From positions 806,001-870,000 of the forward strand of contig CP050901.1 in the NCBI GenBank assembly GCA_050916095.1: a DNA stretch of 64,000 nt, given 5' to 3'. This document shows positions 1-7,906 of this stretch, piece by piece. The translations under genes and the position numbers were made by a program. The notes under the pieces were generated by a model. It made no database searches. It was not told the origin of the DNA and saw nothing but the letters and a program-made list of their open reading frames with translations. Every line of letters starts with the position of its first letter. Positions within the stretch are counted from its first letter, which is position 1. The stretch is from JANPCX01 sp050916095. Lineage in GTDB: Bacteria; Pseudomonadota; Gammaproteobacteria; Burkholderiales; Burkholderiaceae_C.

Positions 1-641
1 GTGCCGCCAAAACGAAGCACGTGCCGCAGGTCATGCAGGCCTGGAACCATCAACACCGAGCGGGGGTTGCGAACAAACAGGATAACTACGGTGGTGGCGA
101 TGCCAGCAACAGATCCCCATGCTGGACTTTGCGAACTCAAACCTGCCACGGCGCAGCCGACCGTGACAAGTGCGCTGACCACCACCGAGAGGGTTTGAAT
201 CCAGAACAACACGTCGAAGCGCAGCGACTTGGTCAGTAGTGCCGTTGCGGTCGAGCCCAGTGGCACCAGCATGAAGTTCAAGCACAGCACATGCATCACG
301 GTCGCCAGGTCGGGTTCTTTGTAGTGGTTTGCCAGTGGGTAGGCTGCGGCAAAAAGAACCGCTGCGGTAGCCCAGGCAAAACCCACAGTGACGGTGTAGG
401 CCGCGCGCAGTTTTTCCGGCGAGATGTCTTTTTGGCTCACCACGTAGTCGGTGGTGCCAAACTCTCGCAAGATGGTGCCGATGGCCACAGCGGCAGCGGC
501 CAGTGAAAACACACCGGTTTCTTCCGGGGTGAGCAGCCGCGCCAGGATGATGGAGGTGGTCAGCTGAACGACAAATGCCAAATAGCGCTGACCGAAAGAG
601 TAAAACACGGCCCTGCGCGTGGAGGGCGCTGCCTGCGACAC
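1..641 (-). CDS. Wzx-like polysaccharide flippase, N-terminal part (cut by window edge)
   Basis: The reverse strand stays open from a GTG at 641-639 to the edge of the window, giving about 213 residues. The start follows a GAGGGG ribosome site 8 bases upstream and lies 2 bases after the stop of the glycosyltransferase gene. The protein begins with a short basic stretch (STRRAVFYSFGQRY) and then alternates hydrophobic segments with short loops, including LARLLTPEETGVFSLAAAAV, which is the usual amino end of MOP-superfamily O-antigen/teichoic acid flippases of the WzxC type. Such proteins flip lipid-linked repeat units across the inner membrane. Context in an exopolysaccharide operon agrees. 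The carboxyl end lies outside the window. GTG is chosen because the first in-frame ATG is more than 110 codons downstream, inside the transmembrane region. Confidence 0.8.
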   Translation of the reverse strand, partial: MSQAAPSTRRAVFYSFGQRYLAFVVQLTTSIILARLLTPEETGVFSLAAAAVAIGTILREFGTTDYVVSQKDISPEKLRAAYTVTVGFAWATAAVLFAAAYPLANHYKEPDLATVMHVLCLNFMLVPLGSTATALLTKSLRFDVLFWIQTLSVVVSALVTVGCAVAGLSSQSPAWGSVAGIATTVVILFVRNPRSVLMVPGLHDLRHVLRFGG

Positions 642-643
642 CG

Positions 644-1636
644 TTACGCCCCTCGACGAAGCAGTTTATTGACCACCACTTTGATGGGCACCCATGGCAT
701 CAAGGCCAAGATCATGGGGTCCATCTTGATGATGTCGCCAAGCAACCGTCTGGAAATAGGGCGCCGGTGGCGCAGTCGGTGCAGGAGGTCACGCACCACG
801 CCTTGCTGCAAGTTACGGATGGTGCTTTTGTTCGCGTCCAACAGGGTGGGGCTCATGGCGTAAAACTTACGCGCTGAGGTCCACACAAAAAGTTCGTTGC
901 GCAGGCGCTGCAAAGAGCGTTCGGTGCCCCAGCCTGCGCCTTGGTAAATGTTGATGCCCTCGCCGTTGTCGCAGTCCACTTCGAACGAGAAAACGAACTT
1001 GGCCCCGAGTTCACCGAGATCCATCCAGAAAAAGAAGTCTTGTCCGTTGTAGAACTGCTCGCGAAAACGCAGTTGGGGGTACTTGTGAAAACGGTAAACG
1101 ACGGTGGAGGTTTGAATCACACCGCCGCCATCTTTGATGATGTGTTCAATCGGCGTGACACCCAGCGCGTAACTTCTCTTGGCACCCGCCACCGCCACAT
1201 GGTCTTCGGCTTTGAGCGCCTGAATGCGCTCAAAGTTGGTTTGCTCGGGGAAGTTGTAAGACCACCAGTCCGCAAAATAACCATCAAACCCTTGGTTGAG
1301 TGCCGCCACCGCGTTTTCAAGGTGTCCCGGACGCCATGAGTCGTCGGAATCCAAGAAAGCCACAAATTGAACGCCCGCTGGCACGTTGTCCAAGGCCTTG
1401 TTGCGTGCTGAACCTGCGCCGCCGTTTTTTTGCCGAATGATGGTGATCTGATTTTTCGGAATATCGCTGAGTTCATCGACCTCACTCTGGGCAGACACAG
1501 GCGATTCGTCATCCACCACCACCACGTGCACCTGCGACGCAATGCTCTGCGCAAAGATGGAGCGCAGCGCCACCCCGAGCAAGCCAGGTTTTCTTTGGAA
1601 GTGGGGAATGACAACAGCTATTTGTGCAGAACTCAT
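644..1636 (-). CDS. Family 2 glycosyltransferase
   Basis: A 330-residue GT2 (GT-A fold) enzyme that should add a sugar to a lipid-linked polysaccharide precursor at the cytoplasmic membrane face. The amino end IAVVIPHFQRK is followed by VVVVDDESP (about residues 38-46), NGGAGSARN (71-79) and LDSDDSW (95-101). The last carries the DXD-like metal/nucleotide-sugar site. No transmembrane segment is evident, so it is a peripheral or soluble transferase. Start: the frame continues 13 codons further to a TTG at 1675, but family members begin close to MSSAQIAVVIP, so ATG 1636 is preferred; neither start has a strong ribosome site. It sits between the GNAT gene and the flippase in a leftward operon. 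Acceptor and donor sugar cannot be told from sequence. Confidence 0.9.
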   Translation of the reverse strand: MSSAQIAVVIPHFQRKPGLLGVALRSIFAQSIASQVHVVVVDDESPVSAQSEVDELSDIPKNQITIIRQKNGGAGSARNKALDNVPAGVQFVAFLDSDDSWRPGHLENAVAALNQGFDGYFADWWSYNFPEQTNFERIQALKAEDHVAVAGAKRSYALGVTPIEHIIKDGGGVIQTSTVVYRFHKYPQLRFREQFYNGQDFFFWMDLGELGAKFVFSFEVDCDNGEGINIYQGAGWGTERSLQRLRNELFVWTSARKFYAMSPTLLDANKSTIRNLQQGVVRDLLHRLRHRRPISRRLLGDIIKMDPMILALMPWVPIKVVVNKLLRRGA

Positions 1637-1693
1637 GGAGCCAATATTCAATTCAAGGGTGTTCGGTGTGACCAATACCGATCAACCACACAG

Positions 1694-2779
1694 TCAAACT
1701 TTAGGTGTGGCGTCAGCGGATGGCGTTGGTAAGGGCGCGCCGCTTCCGACGGGCCTGCGCGAACTCGCCAGCTTGCGGTGCAAGCTTTGGACAAGCCCCC
1801 ATCGATAGGATGTGAGGTGGTAGACGCTGCGCGCATTATCTGTCCAGCGCGTGTGCCACTCCATGACCTTGCCGTAGAACTCAATGCGCTTGAAGGTTTT
1901 TTCGCCAAATAGTTCCTGGAATTCATCCTGCCGCATCAACGAAGAGGGCGAAACAGTTTTGTAAGACTCGTCGTAAGCCGTCTTCAAAATGACGATGGTG
2001 GTGCCGCTTTGAATGCACAGGTCCATGGACACCACTTTGTCATTGAAGCGGTAGCGGTAGATGCGAGCGCGGCCCTGTTTGCAAAAGTTCTCCAACATGG
2101 CGCGGTAGAAGCGACCTTGGGCGTTTCCTGGCAAGACGGCGGTGCCGTTGGCGGCTTTCCAGCCCGCTCCTTCCAGGCTGCCATAGTCCACCATGGCCTG
2201 CGCCACAGCGTCAGGTGTGGTGATGCACTCCAGCACGACAGCAATGCCATCGGTTTCCAACTTGTTGCGCTGCTTGCGGCAATTTTGTTTGAGGTTTTTA
2301 CCGCGCTCTTCCCAGTACTCGTCGAACGATTGATTCACATCGACCCATGCGGTGTCGATGTAGTCCATTGAGCGCCAGGTTGAAACATCTGCGGGGCGCG
2401 GGTGGGAGCGGCTGTCCAGTTGAGTCAAGCCCACGCTCAAACAGAAACCCGGTAGCGCACCGCACAAGCCTTCAATTTGTTCGGCCCAGTGCGGGCTGGC
2501 CATGCTGTCTTGAGGCCCCACCCAAGCGCCCAGGGGCAGTTGCGAGGGTTGAAACGTTTCCCAGGCACCTCTGCGCTTCGGAACGAGGATGGCGGCGCAG
2601 TGCCAAGCGCCACCGCGGAGGTCCACGGCCACAACTTCTCGCCCACTCGAAAACTCTTTCAGAAGCGGCACAAGGAACAAGGATTCCAAAAATGGCAAGT
2701 CTGCGCACTGCTGTTGCAGACGGTCCCACTGTGGTGCGAGTTCGGAAAAACGAGAGATAGGAAATACTTGCCAAGTCAT
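1694..2779 (-). CDS. GNAT/FemAB-like acyltransferase (CelD/BcsL type)
   Basis: A 361-residue protein with the two-part GNAT-like fold of the CelD/BcsL (Acetyltransf_6) and FemAB-related families often found in polysaccharide operons. Visible marks are the acidic/basic stretch YWEERGKNLKQNCRKQRNK (about 155-173), which opens the acyltransferase domain, and KTAYDESYKTVSPSSLM (266-282), the characteristic acyl-donor binding segment. It has no signal peptide or membrane segment. The likely job is transfer of an acyl or aminoacyl group onto a sugar of the exopolysaccharide repeat unit. Clusters with exosortase A commonly carry such a gene; whether this one belongs to the FemAB PEP-CTERM-associated family or only to the CelD type is not settled. 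It is separated from the methyltransferase gene by 110 bases. Confidence 0.75.
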   Translation of the reverse strand: MTWQVFPISRFSELAPQWDRLQQQCADLPFLESLFLVPLLKEFSSGREVVAVDLRGGAWHCAAILVPKRRGAWETFQPSQLPLGAWVGPQDSMASPHWAEQIEGLCGALPGFCLSVGLTQLDSRSHPRPADVSTWRSMDYIDTAWVDVNQSFDEYWEERGKNLKQNCRKQRNKLETDGIAVVLECITTPDAVAQAMVDYGSLEGAGWKAANGTAVLPGNAQGRFYRAMLENFCKQGRARIYRYRFNDKVVSMDLCIQSGTTIVILKTAYDESYKTVSPSSLMRQDEFQELFGEKTFKRIEFYGKVMEWHTRWTDNARSVYHLTSYRWGLVQSLHRKLASSRRPVGSGAPLPTPSADATPKV

Positions 2780-2889
2780 CTAGTGCCTGTATTGAGTTGG
2801 GTTTTTGCGCGTGTCGCGACACAGGTCCGGTGCCCAGAGCATGCAGCTGATGTCACTGCCATGCTGTTCCATACACGGGCAAAACACAT

Positions 2890-3561
2890 TCATTGGACCT
2901 TGCCCGGTGATTTCGTGGCAACACACGCAAATTGAGGAAAGCGAGTGTCTTTCAGTGCGTTTCCAGACAAGGCGTTGAGCACGCCGAGTTTCCAAGGAAA
3001 CTTGATTCCGTTGATGCCCTCAAGGGTTTGGACTGTGAAGCCTGTAGACGCAAAAAGATGTCGCATGCTGCAGGTTGTGAAGAAGCGCAAGTGGGTGCGA
3101 TCCAACACACCTTGCTGTTGGTACTCCCATTGGCCTCGGAGAATCAAGTCTTTGAGCACCGGGAAGTAACGCACATTGGGGATGGAGGCGACGACCAGTC
3201 CACTGTCGCGCAGCAGTGGTCTGATCTGCGACAGCGCCGCCCAAGGGTCCACCAGGTGTTCCAGCACGTCGTTGAAGACAACACAATCAAACTGTGACAC
3301 TGCCAGCTGTGGGACGGCTTCTTCGAGGCTGGCGTTGATCAGCTCATCAACCCGAGGCCGAGCCGCTTCAGCGGCGGCAGGGTGGGCTTCAATCGCCACA
3401 ACCTGAACGGGTCTTTGAGACTTCAGGTAAGCCGCAAATGATCCGTTGCCGCAACCGACTTCCAGCACGCGCTTGGTGTTGAGTGGAATGTAAGCGAGCA
3501 TTTCTTGGCGTCGCTGCTCAAAGTAGCTCGCCGGCTTGTTGGTGTACGTGGTGTCCGACAT
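2890..3561 (-). CDS. Class I SAM-dependent methyltransferase
   Basis: A 223-residue Methyltransf_23/11-type enzyme. The S-adenosylmethionine binding motif I is VLEVGCGNGSF (32-42), an acidic residue ending the next strand lies in VVAIEAH (about 54-60), and motif IV/post-I is FNDVLEHLVDP (96-106). The ATG at 3561 lies two bases after the stop of the aminotransferase gene, so the two are co-transcribed and probably translationally coupled. In this setting the substrate is probably a sugar of the exopolysaccharide or a precursor, but the sequence does not tell the substrate. No membrane segment is present. Confidence 0.88.
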   Translation of the reverse strand: MSDTTYTNKPASYFEQRRQEMLAYIPLNTKRVLEVGCGNGSFAAYLKSQRPVQVVAIEAHPAAAEAARPRVDELINASLEEAVPQLAVSQFDCVVFNDVLEHLVDPWAALSQIRPLLRDSGLVVASIPNVRYFPVLKDLILRGQWEYQQQGVLDRTHLRFFTTCSMRHLFASTGFTVQTLEGINGIKFPWKLGVLNALSGNALKDTRFPQFACVATKSPGKVQ

Positions 3562-3563
3562 GT

Positions 3564-4778
3564 TCAGGCGACCGTGTTGGCAGGCTCAGGGAAAAGTGCG
3601 GTCAAAACGTCGACCATGCGCCTGATGTCGGCTTCTTGCAGATCTTGGTGGCAGGCCAGCTGAAGCACGTGATGGGACCAACCTATCCCGGTGTCGCTTG
3701 GCATGACCGGCACCCCAGGCCAAAGACGATCCCACCGAGACACTGGAAACTGCATGGCGCGCAGTTGGGAATAACCGGGGTCGGGGTGTTGTACCCAAAG
3801 CGGAAATACGTAGGGCGCGCTGTGCGGTGACAGCTCTGGAAACAAGGGGCGTAATGCCGCATTTGAAGGCAATAACTTCGAGAACAGTTCGTAGTTTCGT
3901 CGCCGGGTCGCGACGTTGCGCTCACGGGGTGCGGCTTGACTGATCCAGCGGCTGGGGCTGCTGAGTTCGCGATGGGCCAGTGTGCTGTCGATCGTGAAGC
4001 CGTCCATGGCTTGCCCCGTGTCATCGGACATCAGGGGTGTCTGCTTGGACGGGGCGGCAGGAACCGTTCCTGGGCGCAGCCGGCGCATGACCGCTAAAGC
4101 GCCGCGCGAAAGCATGTTGATGCCCCAAAGGCGTTGGTAGAGAACACCAACGTCCAGCATGTCCACAGCGGCTTTGATGTGAACCATGCCGCCGGTGGGG
4201 GTCAACATGGGCTTACCCAATCTGGGTTGATTGCTGACCCAACAACCCCCTTCAGGCACCGGCAAAAACTTGGTCAGACTGCCGATGGCGACATCGCCCC
4301 AATGACCAATGGGTCGGCCTTCGCTTTGACCAAAGAGTGCGTGGGCGCAGTCTTCAATCAAGGCGATGCCACGCTCATCGCACCACTGTCGAATCGCAGC
4401 CATCGGCTGGGGCAGACCAAAAAAGTGCGCGGCCAACATCACTTTGATGTCGCGGCTGTCCAAGCGCGTCAGCCACTGCATGTCTGGGGCACCACTGGTG
4501 GAGACAGGGTAAAAAACGGTCTGCGCTCCCAATTCGTCCACGGGCGCAATCATGGTCGGGCAGTGGTAGGTGGGCATCAACACCTGAACGCCCGGGCCCA
4601 CGCCCAGTTGTTCCATGGCCAAGAGGATGGAGGCGCGGCCACTGGTGGTGTAAACCAACTGTTCGTGGTCCAACAAACACGGTACAACCGACGACTTCTT
4701 GCCCGACCAGGTCGCCCAACCAAACACCGGCAAACGTGGCGTCAAGGGAAAGGCGTGAGGGGTGGGCTGCACCGGCAT
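3564..4778 (-). CDS. DegT/DnrJ/EryC1-type PLP aminotransferase
   Basis: A 404-residue fold type I PLP enzyme of the sugar aminotransferase family. Landmarks are TTSGRASILLA (44-54) for phosphate binding, MPTYHCPTMI (68-77), the cofactor-stacking IEDCAHALFG (141-150, Asp143), and GSLTKFLPVPEGG (166-178) with Lys170 as the expected Schiff-base lysine. These enzymes usually transaminate a keto-sugar nucleotide, though some act in amino-group transfer to other polyketo substrates. The stop is two bases before the methyltransferase ATG, which indicates one operon. Its length and motifs are complete. The substrate is unknown; the neighbouring methyltransferase and acyltransferase suggest an N-modified sugar. 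Confidence 0.85.
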   Translation of the reverse strand: MPVQPTPHAFPLTPRLPVFGWATWSGKKSSVVPCLLDHEQLVYTTSGRASILLAMEQLGVGPGVQVLMPTYHCPTMIAPVDELGAQTVFYPVSTSGAPDMQWLTRLDSRDIKVMLAAHFFGLPQPMAAIRQWCDERGIALIEDCAHALFGQSEGRPIGHWGDVAIGSLTKFLPVPEGGCWVSNQPRLGKPMLTPTGGMVHIKAAVDMLDVGVLYQRLWGINMLSRGALAVMRRLRPGTVPAAPSKQTPLMSDDTGQAMDGFTIDSTLAHRELSSPSRWISQAAPRERNVATRRRNYELFSKLLPSNAALRPLFPELSPHSAPYVFPLWVQHPDPGYSQLRAMQFPVSRWDRLWPGVPVMPSDTGIGWSHHVLQLACHQDLQEADIRRMVDVLTALFPEPANTVA

Positions 4779-4787
4779 GGCAACCCG

Positions 4788-5543
4788 CTACTGCGGGCCC
4801 TTAGGGCTGCTGGCGCTCTCGGCGCTGACTGGCGCTGCCGCCTCTTTCCACTGGCCAGCACCTTCCAGGCGGATTTTCAGATCTGGCATCAGGACACCTG
4901 CGGCATAGGCCTTATGGGCCTGAAGCAGCGCTTTGTCATAGTTTTTCAGCTCGAAGTGCATCATGCCGATGTTGTATTGGGTCAGAGGGTTGTCTTCGGC
5001 GGTGCGTTCTGCGATGTCGAGTTGAGCTTTGGCGTCGGCAGTGCGGTTTTGTTTGATCAGAAAGGAGACGTAGATCATGCGGGCGATGGTGTCGTCTGGC
5101 ATGAAGCGCAGCGCACGTTCAAACCAGCACTCCACGCTGTAGCGCATGCCACGCGGTTGCAGTGAGTTTTGTTTTTCGGCCAGGCGAATCAAAGCAACCA
5201 AGGCGCGATGGTGGTTGGGGAAGGCGCGCAGGGTGTAGTCAAACTCAGGACCGACTTCACTCCTGACCCCCTGACCGCCGCGTATCAGTGCCTCCATCTC
5301 GGGACGAAAGTGAGCGATGTGTACCAAACGCAGTTTTTCTGCATGGGGTTCGTTGTCGCCTGGCGCCGCTTTGTACTTGTCCGGTCTGTAGTCGAAGGGG
5401 CCAAAGGTATTGTTCAGGCTGCCACAACCCAGAGCGGAGACTTGGCTCAGAACGGGCGTGGCCACCATCAGCGAGCAACACAACAAAAGCGTCCACCGAA
5501 GCAGTCGTGCTGGCGGGTTGGTGAAAGCAAAACAGGTCGTCAT
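4788..5543 (-). CDS. Secreted TPR protein of the exosortase locus
   Basis: A 251-residue protein starting MTTCFAFTNPPARLLRWTLL with a hydrophobic stretch LLLCCSLMVATPVLS (about 18-32) and a likely signal peptidase site near VLSQ, so it is probably periplasmic. The rest holds helical pairs matching tetratricopeptide repeats, clearest at ALRFMPDDTIARMIYVSFL and NIGMMHFELKNYDKALLQAHKAY (split here as two visible helices). ATG 5543 is chosen because GAGGAC lies just upstream and the signal peptide starts there; the frame itself extends 20 codons further. The 3-prime end of the hydrolase gene is one base away. TPR proteins in polysaccharide export loci act as scaffolds for the export machinery, which is the likely role here, not proven. 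Confidence 0.75.
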   Translation of the reverse strand: MTTCFAFTNPPARLLRWTLLLCCSLMVATPVLSQVSALGCGSLNNTFGPFDYRPDKYKAAPGDNEPHAEKLRLVHIAHFRPEMEALIRGGQGVRSEVGPEFDYTLRAFPNHHRALVALIRLAEKQNSLQPRGMRYSVECWFERALRFMPDDTIARMIYVSFLIKQNRTADAKAQLDIAERTAEDNPLTQYNIGMMHFELKNYDKALLQAHKAYAAGVLMPDLKIRLEGAGQWKEAAAPVSAESASSPKGPQ

Positions 5544-5544
5544 G

Positions 5545-6495
5545 TCATGTCCTCGTTGTTGGCGCTGCGGCGACCCCTGCGGGGTAACGTCGCCCCAGTT
5601 CATCTAACCAATTCACTGTGAGCTCCTCCAGCTGCAAACGTGTCGCCAAGCCAGAGAAGGTGTGGTCTGCTTGCGCCACATCGCGTCGGGTGACATCGGC
5701 TCGCTGCAAACAACCCTTCCACAAGGCATCTTGCTCTACCGTTTCAAGAAACTCCTTGGCGGTGAAATCGTCACCACTCAAAACCAGCAGTATCGCGCCG
5801 GAATATTTCTTCCACGCCAAAGCCATGCGCGACTGAAAGGGGAGGTCTACTCGATTCGGCTGATTTTGGCTGTTCCCGCCTTGGGCGTTTTTGCTGCGCC
5901 ATATGGTGCGCACGGCGCGGGCCAGTTCAAGAACTGCCGTTGCCGCCACCTTGCCGGTCAGGAGCTTGCGCCAAAACGCCGCTTGTTGGAGGCGCTGGAG
6001 GTAGTAGTGCTTGACCTGGGTCTGGGCTTGGCTGGCATCGGACCGCACCCATGGATTCAGCAGACACAAACCCCTGATGCCAGCGTCGCCGTTGGCGTGA
6101 ACGTAGAGCAATGCGGCCGATGCACCATCGCACAGGCCCCATAACGCCAGGGCGTTGACGGTGGGTAAGCGCTCTCGCACAAACCCGATGGCGGCCCCGA
6201 TGTCCTCGTTGATGTTCAAAAAATTGCGCAACTCTCCCGGACTGTCGCCCATGCCGGTGCAGTCAAAGCGCAGCGTGGCGTGACCTTGCAGTGCCAAGGC
6301 GCGGCTGAGCTGAACGAATTGCCTGTGACTGCCAACACGGTACTGGGGACCACCGACAACCACGATCGCCACTGATTTGGGCGTGCCGCTGGGCACACTG
6401 AGCACGCCAACCCAACGGCCCTCGCCGAACATCACTGCTTCTTCGCTGTAGGCGAACGCCACGCTTGAATCAAGGGAAGCTGCGACGTCGTTCAT
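5545..6495 (-). CDS. Alpha/beta hydrolase 1, exosortase A system-associated
   Basis: A 316-residue alpha/beta hydrolase matching the family named hydrolase 1, exosortase A system-associated. The oxyanion-region strand is IVVVGGPQYRVGSHRQF (44-60). It is followed by LRFDCTGMGDSPGE (75-88) and the nucleophile elbow ALWGLCDGASAA (117-128), where cysteine replaces the usual serine of GxSxG. A histidine in ADHTFS near the carboxyl end is a candidate catalytic residue. ATG 6495 overlaps the stop of hydrolase 2 (ATGA), which decides the start over an upstream GTG. The reaction is not known; family members always sit in PEP-CTERM/EpsH polysaccharide clusters. It is cytoplasmic, with no signal peptide. 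Confidence 0.88.
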   Translation of the reverse strand: MNDVAASLDSSVAFAYSEEAVMFGEGRWVGVLSVPSGTPKSVAIVVVGGPQYRVGSHRQFVQLSRALALQGHATLRFDCTGMGDSPGELRNFLNINEDIGAAIGFVRERLPTVNALALWGLCDGASAALLYVHANGDAGIRGLCLLNPWVRSDASQAQTQVKHYYLQRLQQAAFWRKLLTGKVAATAVLELARAVRTIWRSKNAQGGNSQNQPNRVDLPFQSRMALAWKKYSGAILLVLSGDDFTAKEFLETVEQDALWKGCLQRADVTRRDVAQADHTFSGLATRLQLEELTVNWLDELGRRYPAGVAAAPTTRT

Positions 6496-7388
6496 GGCAA
6501 GGATGTGGCACACGCCACAGACTCGGCTGGGTGGTGGTTGGGTTGCTGAAGCGCGGACAGCGTCGCGGCGAACAGCGCTGGAGCGTCCTCAATCTCAGTG
6601 GTTTGCCAGAAAGCAGGGCCACCCACAACGTGGCTGCGAACTGCACATCCCTCTTGGGTCCAAGCGGTCAGAGCGATCGAGGATGCTGGCATCAAAGTGG
6701 CTTCTTCCCGTGTGGACAACTCCAACCACTCCAAACGACGAGCGCCGGTTGGAGGTGCCAAGGTGGCTGTCTCTAGCCCCTGCGCCACCGAGGCGCTCAA
6801 TTCGTAACCCGCCACCTCAACAGATTGCCCGGCCGCCAGTTGGCCACGCAGTGTTTCCATGATTTGTTTGCTTTGACCACTTTGAAGGTCGGCAGCCGCT
6901 TTCAGGCGCAGAAACTGCTGCAACACGGTTTTGCCACTGGGTGTGGGTTGCCAAAAGATGAATTGCGCAGGGGTGCTACGTGCTTTCGCAGCAGCCACGG
7001 CCAACAAACATCCGCTGCGCAGACCCCACCACCACAAGGGTGCGCTGGATTGGCGCTCAAGCCACAAGGCAGCTTGTTGCAAGTCGTTCAACCAGTCGTC
7101 CCATGCCGCGTCTTTTAACTCTCCCGAACTGTCTCCGCACCCGAACAAATCCATTTGCAAGACGTCGTAGCCCGAGGCGGCAAGCGCACGAGACTGCATG
7201 GCGACCATGCGACGGGACTTGTTCATCTCTTCCGCAAACGGGTGAACATACAAAATCGCGCCGCGCGGCTGTTCTGAATGCGCCGGATGGAAGACGCAAA
7301 AGCGCTGCCCGCCAGCTGGACTCGCGGCAGGGAGAAAGAAAACTCGCATCGAATGGCCCATGGGCTCGCACAGACCTTGGGTTTTCAC
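6492..7388 (-). CDS. Alpha/beta hydrolase 2, exosortase A system-associated
   Basis: A 298-residue alpha/beta-hydrolase-fold protein matching the partner family hydrolase 2, exosortase A system-associated. Visible motifs are RGAILYVHPFAEEMNKSRR (42-60), QMDLFGCGDSSGE (78-90) and the elbow WWGLRSGCLLA (120-130). The elbow has arginine where a nucleophile would sit, so classical serine hydrolase chemistry is doubtful. The gene follows the acyl carrier protein gene by 10 bases and overlaps hydrolase 1 by four. The start is uncertain: GTG 7388, ATG 7361 and ATG 7349 are all possible, and family members begin close to MRVFFLP (7349). The role may be in trimming or transferring the acyl group loaded on the neighbouring carrier protein, which is inference. 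Confidence 0.85.
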   Translation of the reverse strand: MKTQGLCEPMGHSMRVFFLPAASPAGGQRFCVFHPAHSEQPRGAILYVHPFAEEMNKSRRMVAMQSRALAASGYDVLQMDLFGCGDSSGELKDAAWDDWLNDLQQAALWLERQSSAPLWWWGLRSGCLLAVAAAKARSTPAQFIFWQPTPSGKTVLQQFLRLKAAADLQSGQSKQIMETLRGQLAAGQSVEVAGYELSASVAQGLETATLAPPTGARRLEWLELSTREEATLMPASSIALTAWTQEGCAVRSHVVGGPAFWQTTEIEDAPALFAATLSALQQPNHHPAESVACATSLP

Positions 7389-7398
7389 GCGGCCGACA

Positions 7399-7656
7399 TC
7401 AATCCGCGAGCTTGGCGTTCATGAAGCCGACCAGTGAGCCAACGCTGACGAAAGTCTCACCGTCGATGTCGTCATCTTCCACCGTGATGCCAAAACGCTC
7501 TTCGAGTGTTGTGATCAGGGAGACCACCGCCATGGAGTCAAGCTCGGGAATGGCACCCAACAGGTGGGTGTCAAGGGTGAAAGCCAGCGCACGGCCATTG
7601 AGGCTCAGTACCTCATCCAGCACACGCAGAACTTCTTGGGTCACGTCCATCATCAT
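7399..7656 (-). CDS. Acyl carrier protein of the exosortase A locus
   Basis: An 85-residue phosphopantetheine-binding protein. The motif PELDSMAVV (38-46) has Ser41 as the attachment site, followed by ITTLEERFGITVEDDDID (48-65), the usual acidic helix II-III region. It differs from the fatty-acid AcpP at 39920. Three consecutive in-frame ATGs open the gene; AGGGA abuts the first, so spacing favours the third (7650), but the difference is only two residues. It heads the leftward operon and is divergent from the acyl ligase gene 250 bases away. The obvious reading is that the AMP-dependent ligase loads an acyl or amino-acyl group on this carrier for use in polysaccharide modification. Confidence 0.9.
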   Translation of the reverse strand: MMMDVTQEVLRVLDEVLSLNGRALAFTLDTHLLGAIPELDSMAVVSLITTLEERFGITVEDDDIDGETFVSVGSLVGFMNAKLAD

Positions 7657-7906
7657 TCCCTAAATACACAGTGCGCAAAGCGCGAACTCTTCACGCGACG
7701 TAGCGCGCAGCGGTGCGAATTCTAGGCGGTGTGTCTCTGGCCGATCCGGTTTCTTGTACGCCCAACGCGGCATTGCTCCACGAATCGGCGTTTTGCGGCT
7801 TCATGACCCCCTGTTCAGGTGTCAATCAGGGCAAGCGTGAGCGTGAGATACTTTTTGGCTGTGCTGATGCAGCACGCGTTTCGACCCGGCCTCGGTCTTT
7901 CATCTG
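7657..7906. other. Divergent intergenic region between the carrier protein and acyl ligase operons
   Basis: These 250 bases must hold promoters for both directions. On the plus strand a -24/-12 element of sigma-54 type is seen at 7856-7871. On the minus strand no equally good sigma-54 match was found. The stretch close to the carrier protein gene is rich in CGCG palindromes (GTGCGCAAAGCGCG near 7671). No convincing small reading frame is present. Confidence 0.5.
7856..7871 (+). promoter_or_regulatory. Candidate sigma-54 promoter for the acyl ligase operon
   Basis: TGGCTGTGCTGATGCA has the invariant GG (7857-7858) and GC (7869-7870) exactly 10 bases apart, with TGGC at -24 and TGCA at -12, compared with the consensus TGGCAC-N5-TTGCA. 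Transcription would start near 7882, 25-35 bases before the gene. The locus encodes PrsR, a sigma-54 activator, which makes the match more credible, but GG-N10-GC alone is frequent in G+C-rich DNA. Confidence 0.45.

Noticed and set aside
4134..5165. Plus-strand open frame of 343 codons over the aminotransferase and TPR genes
   Set aside because: Antisense to recognised genes, no motif, unlikely composition.
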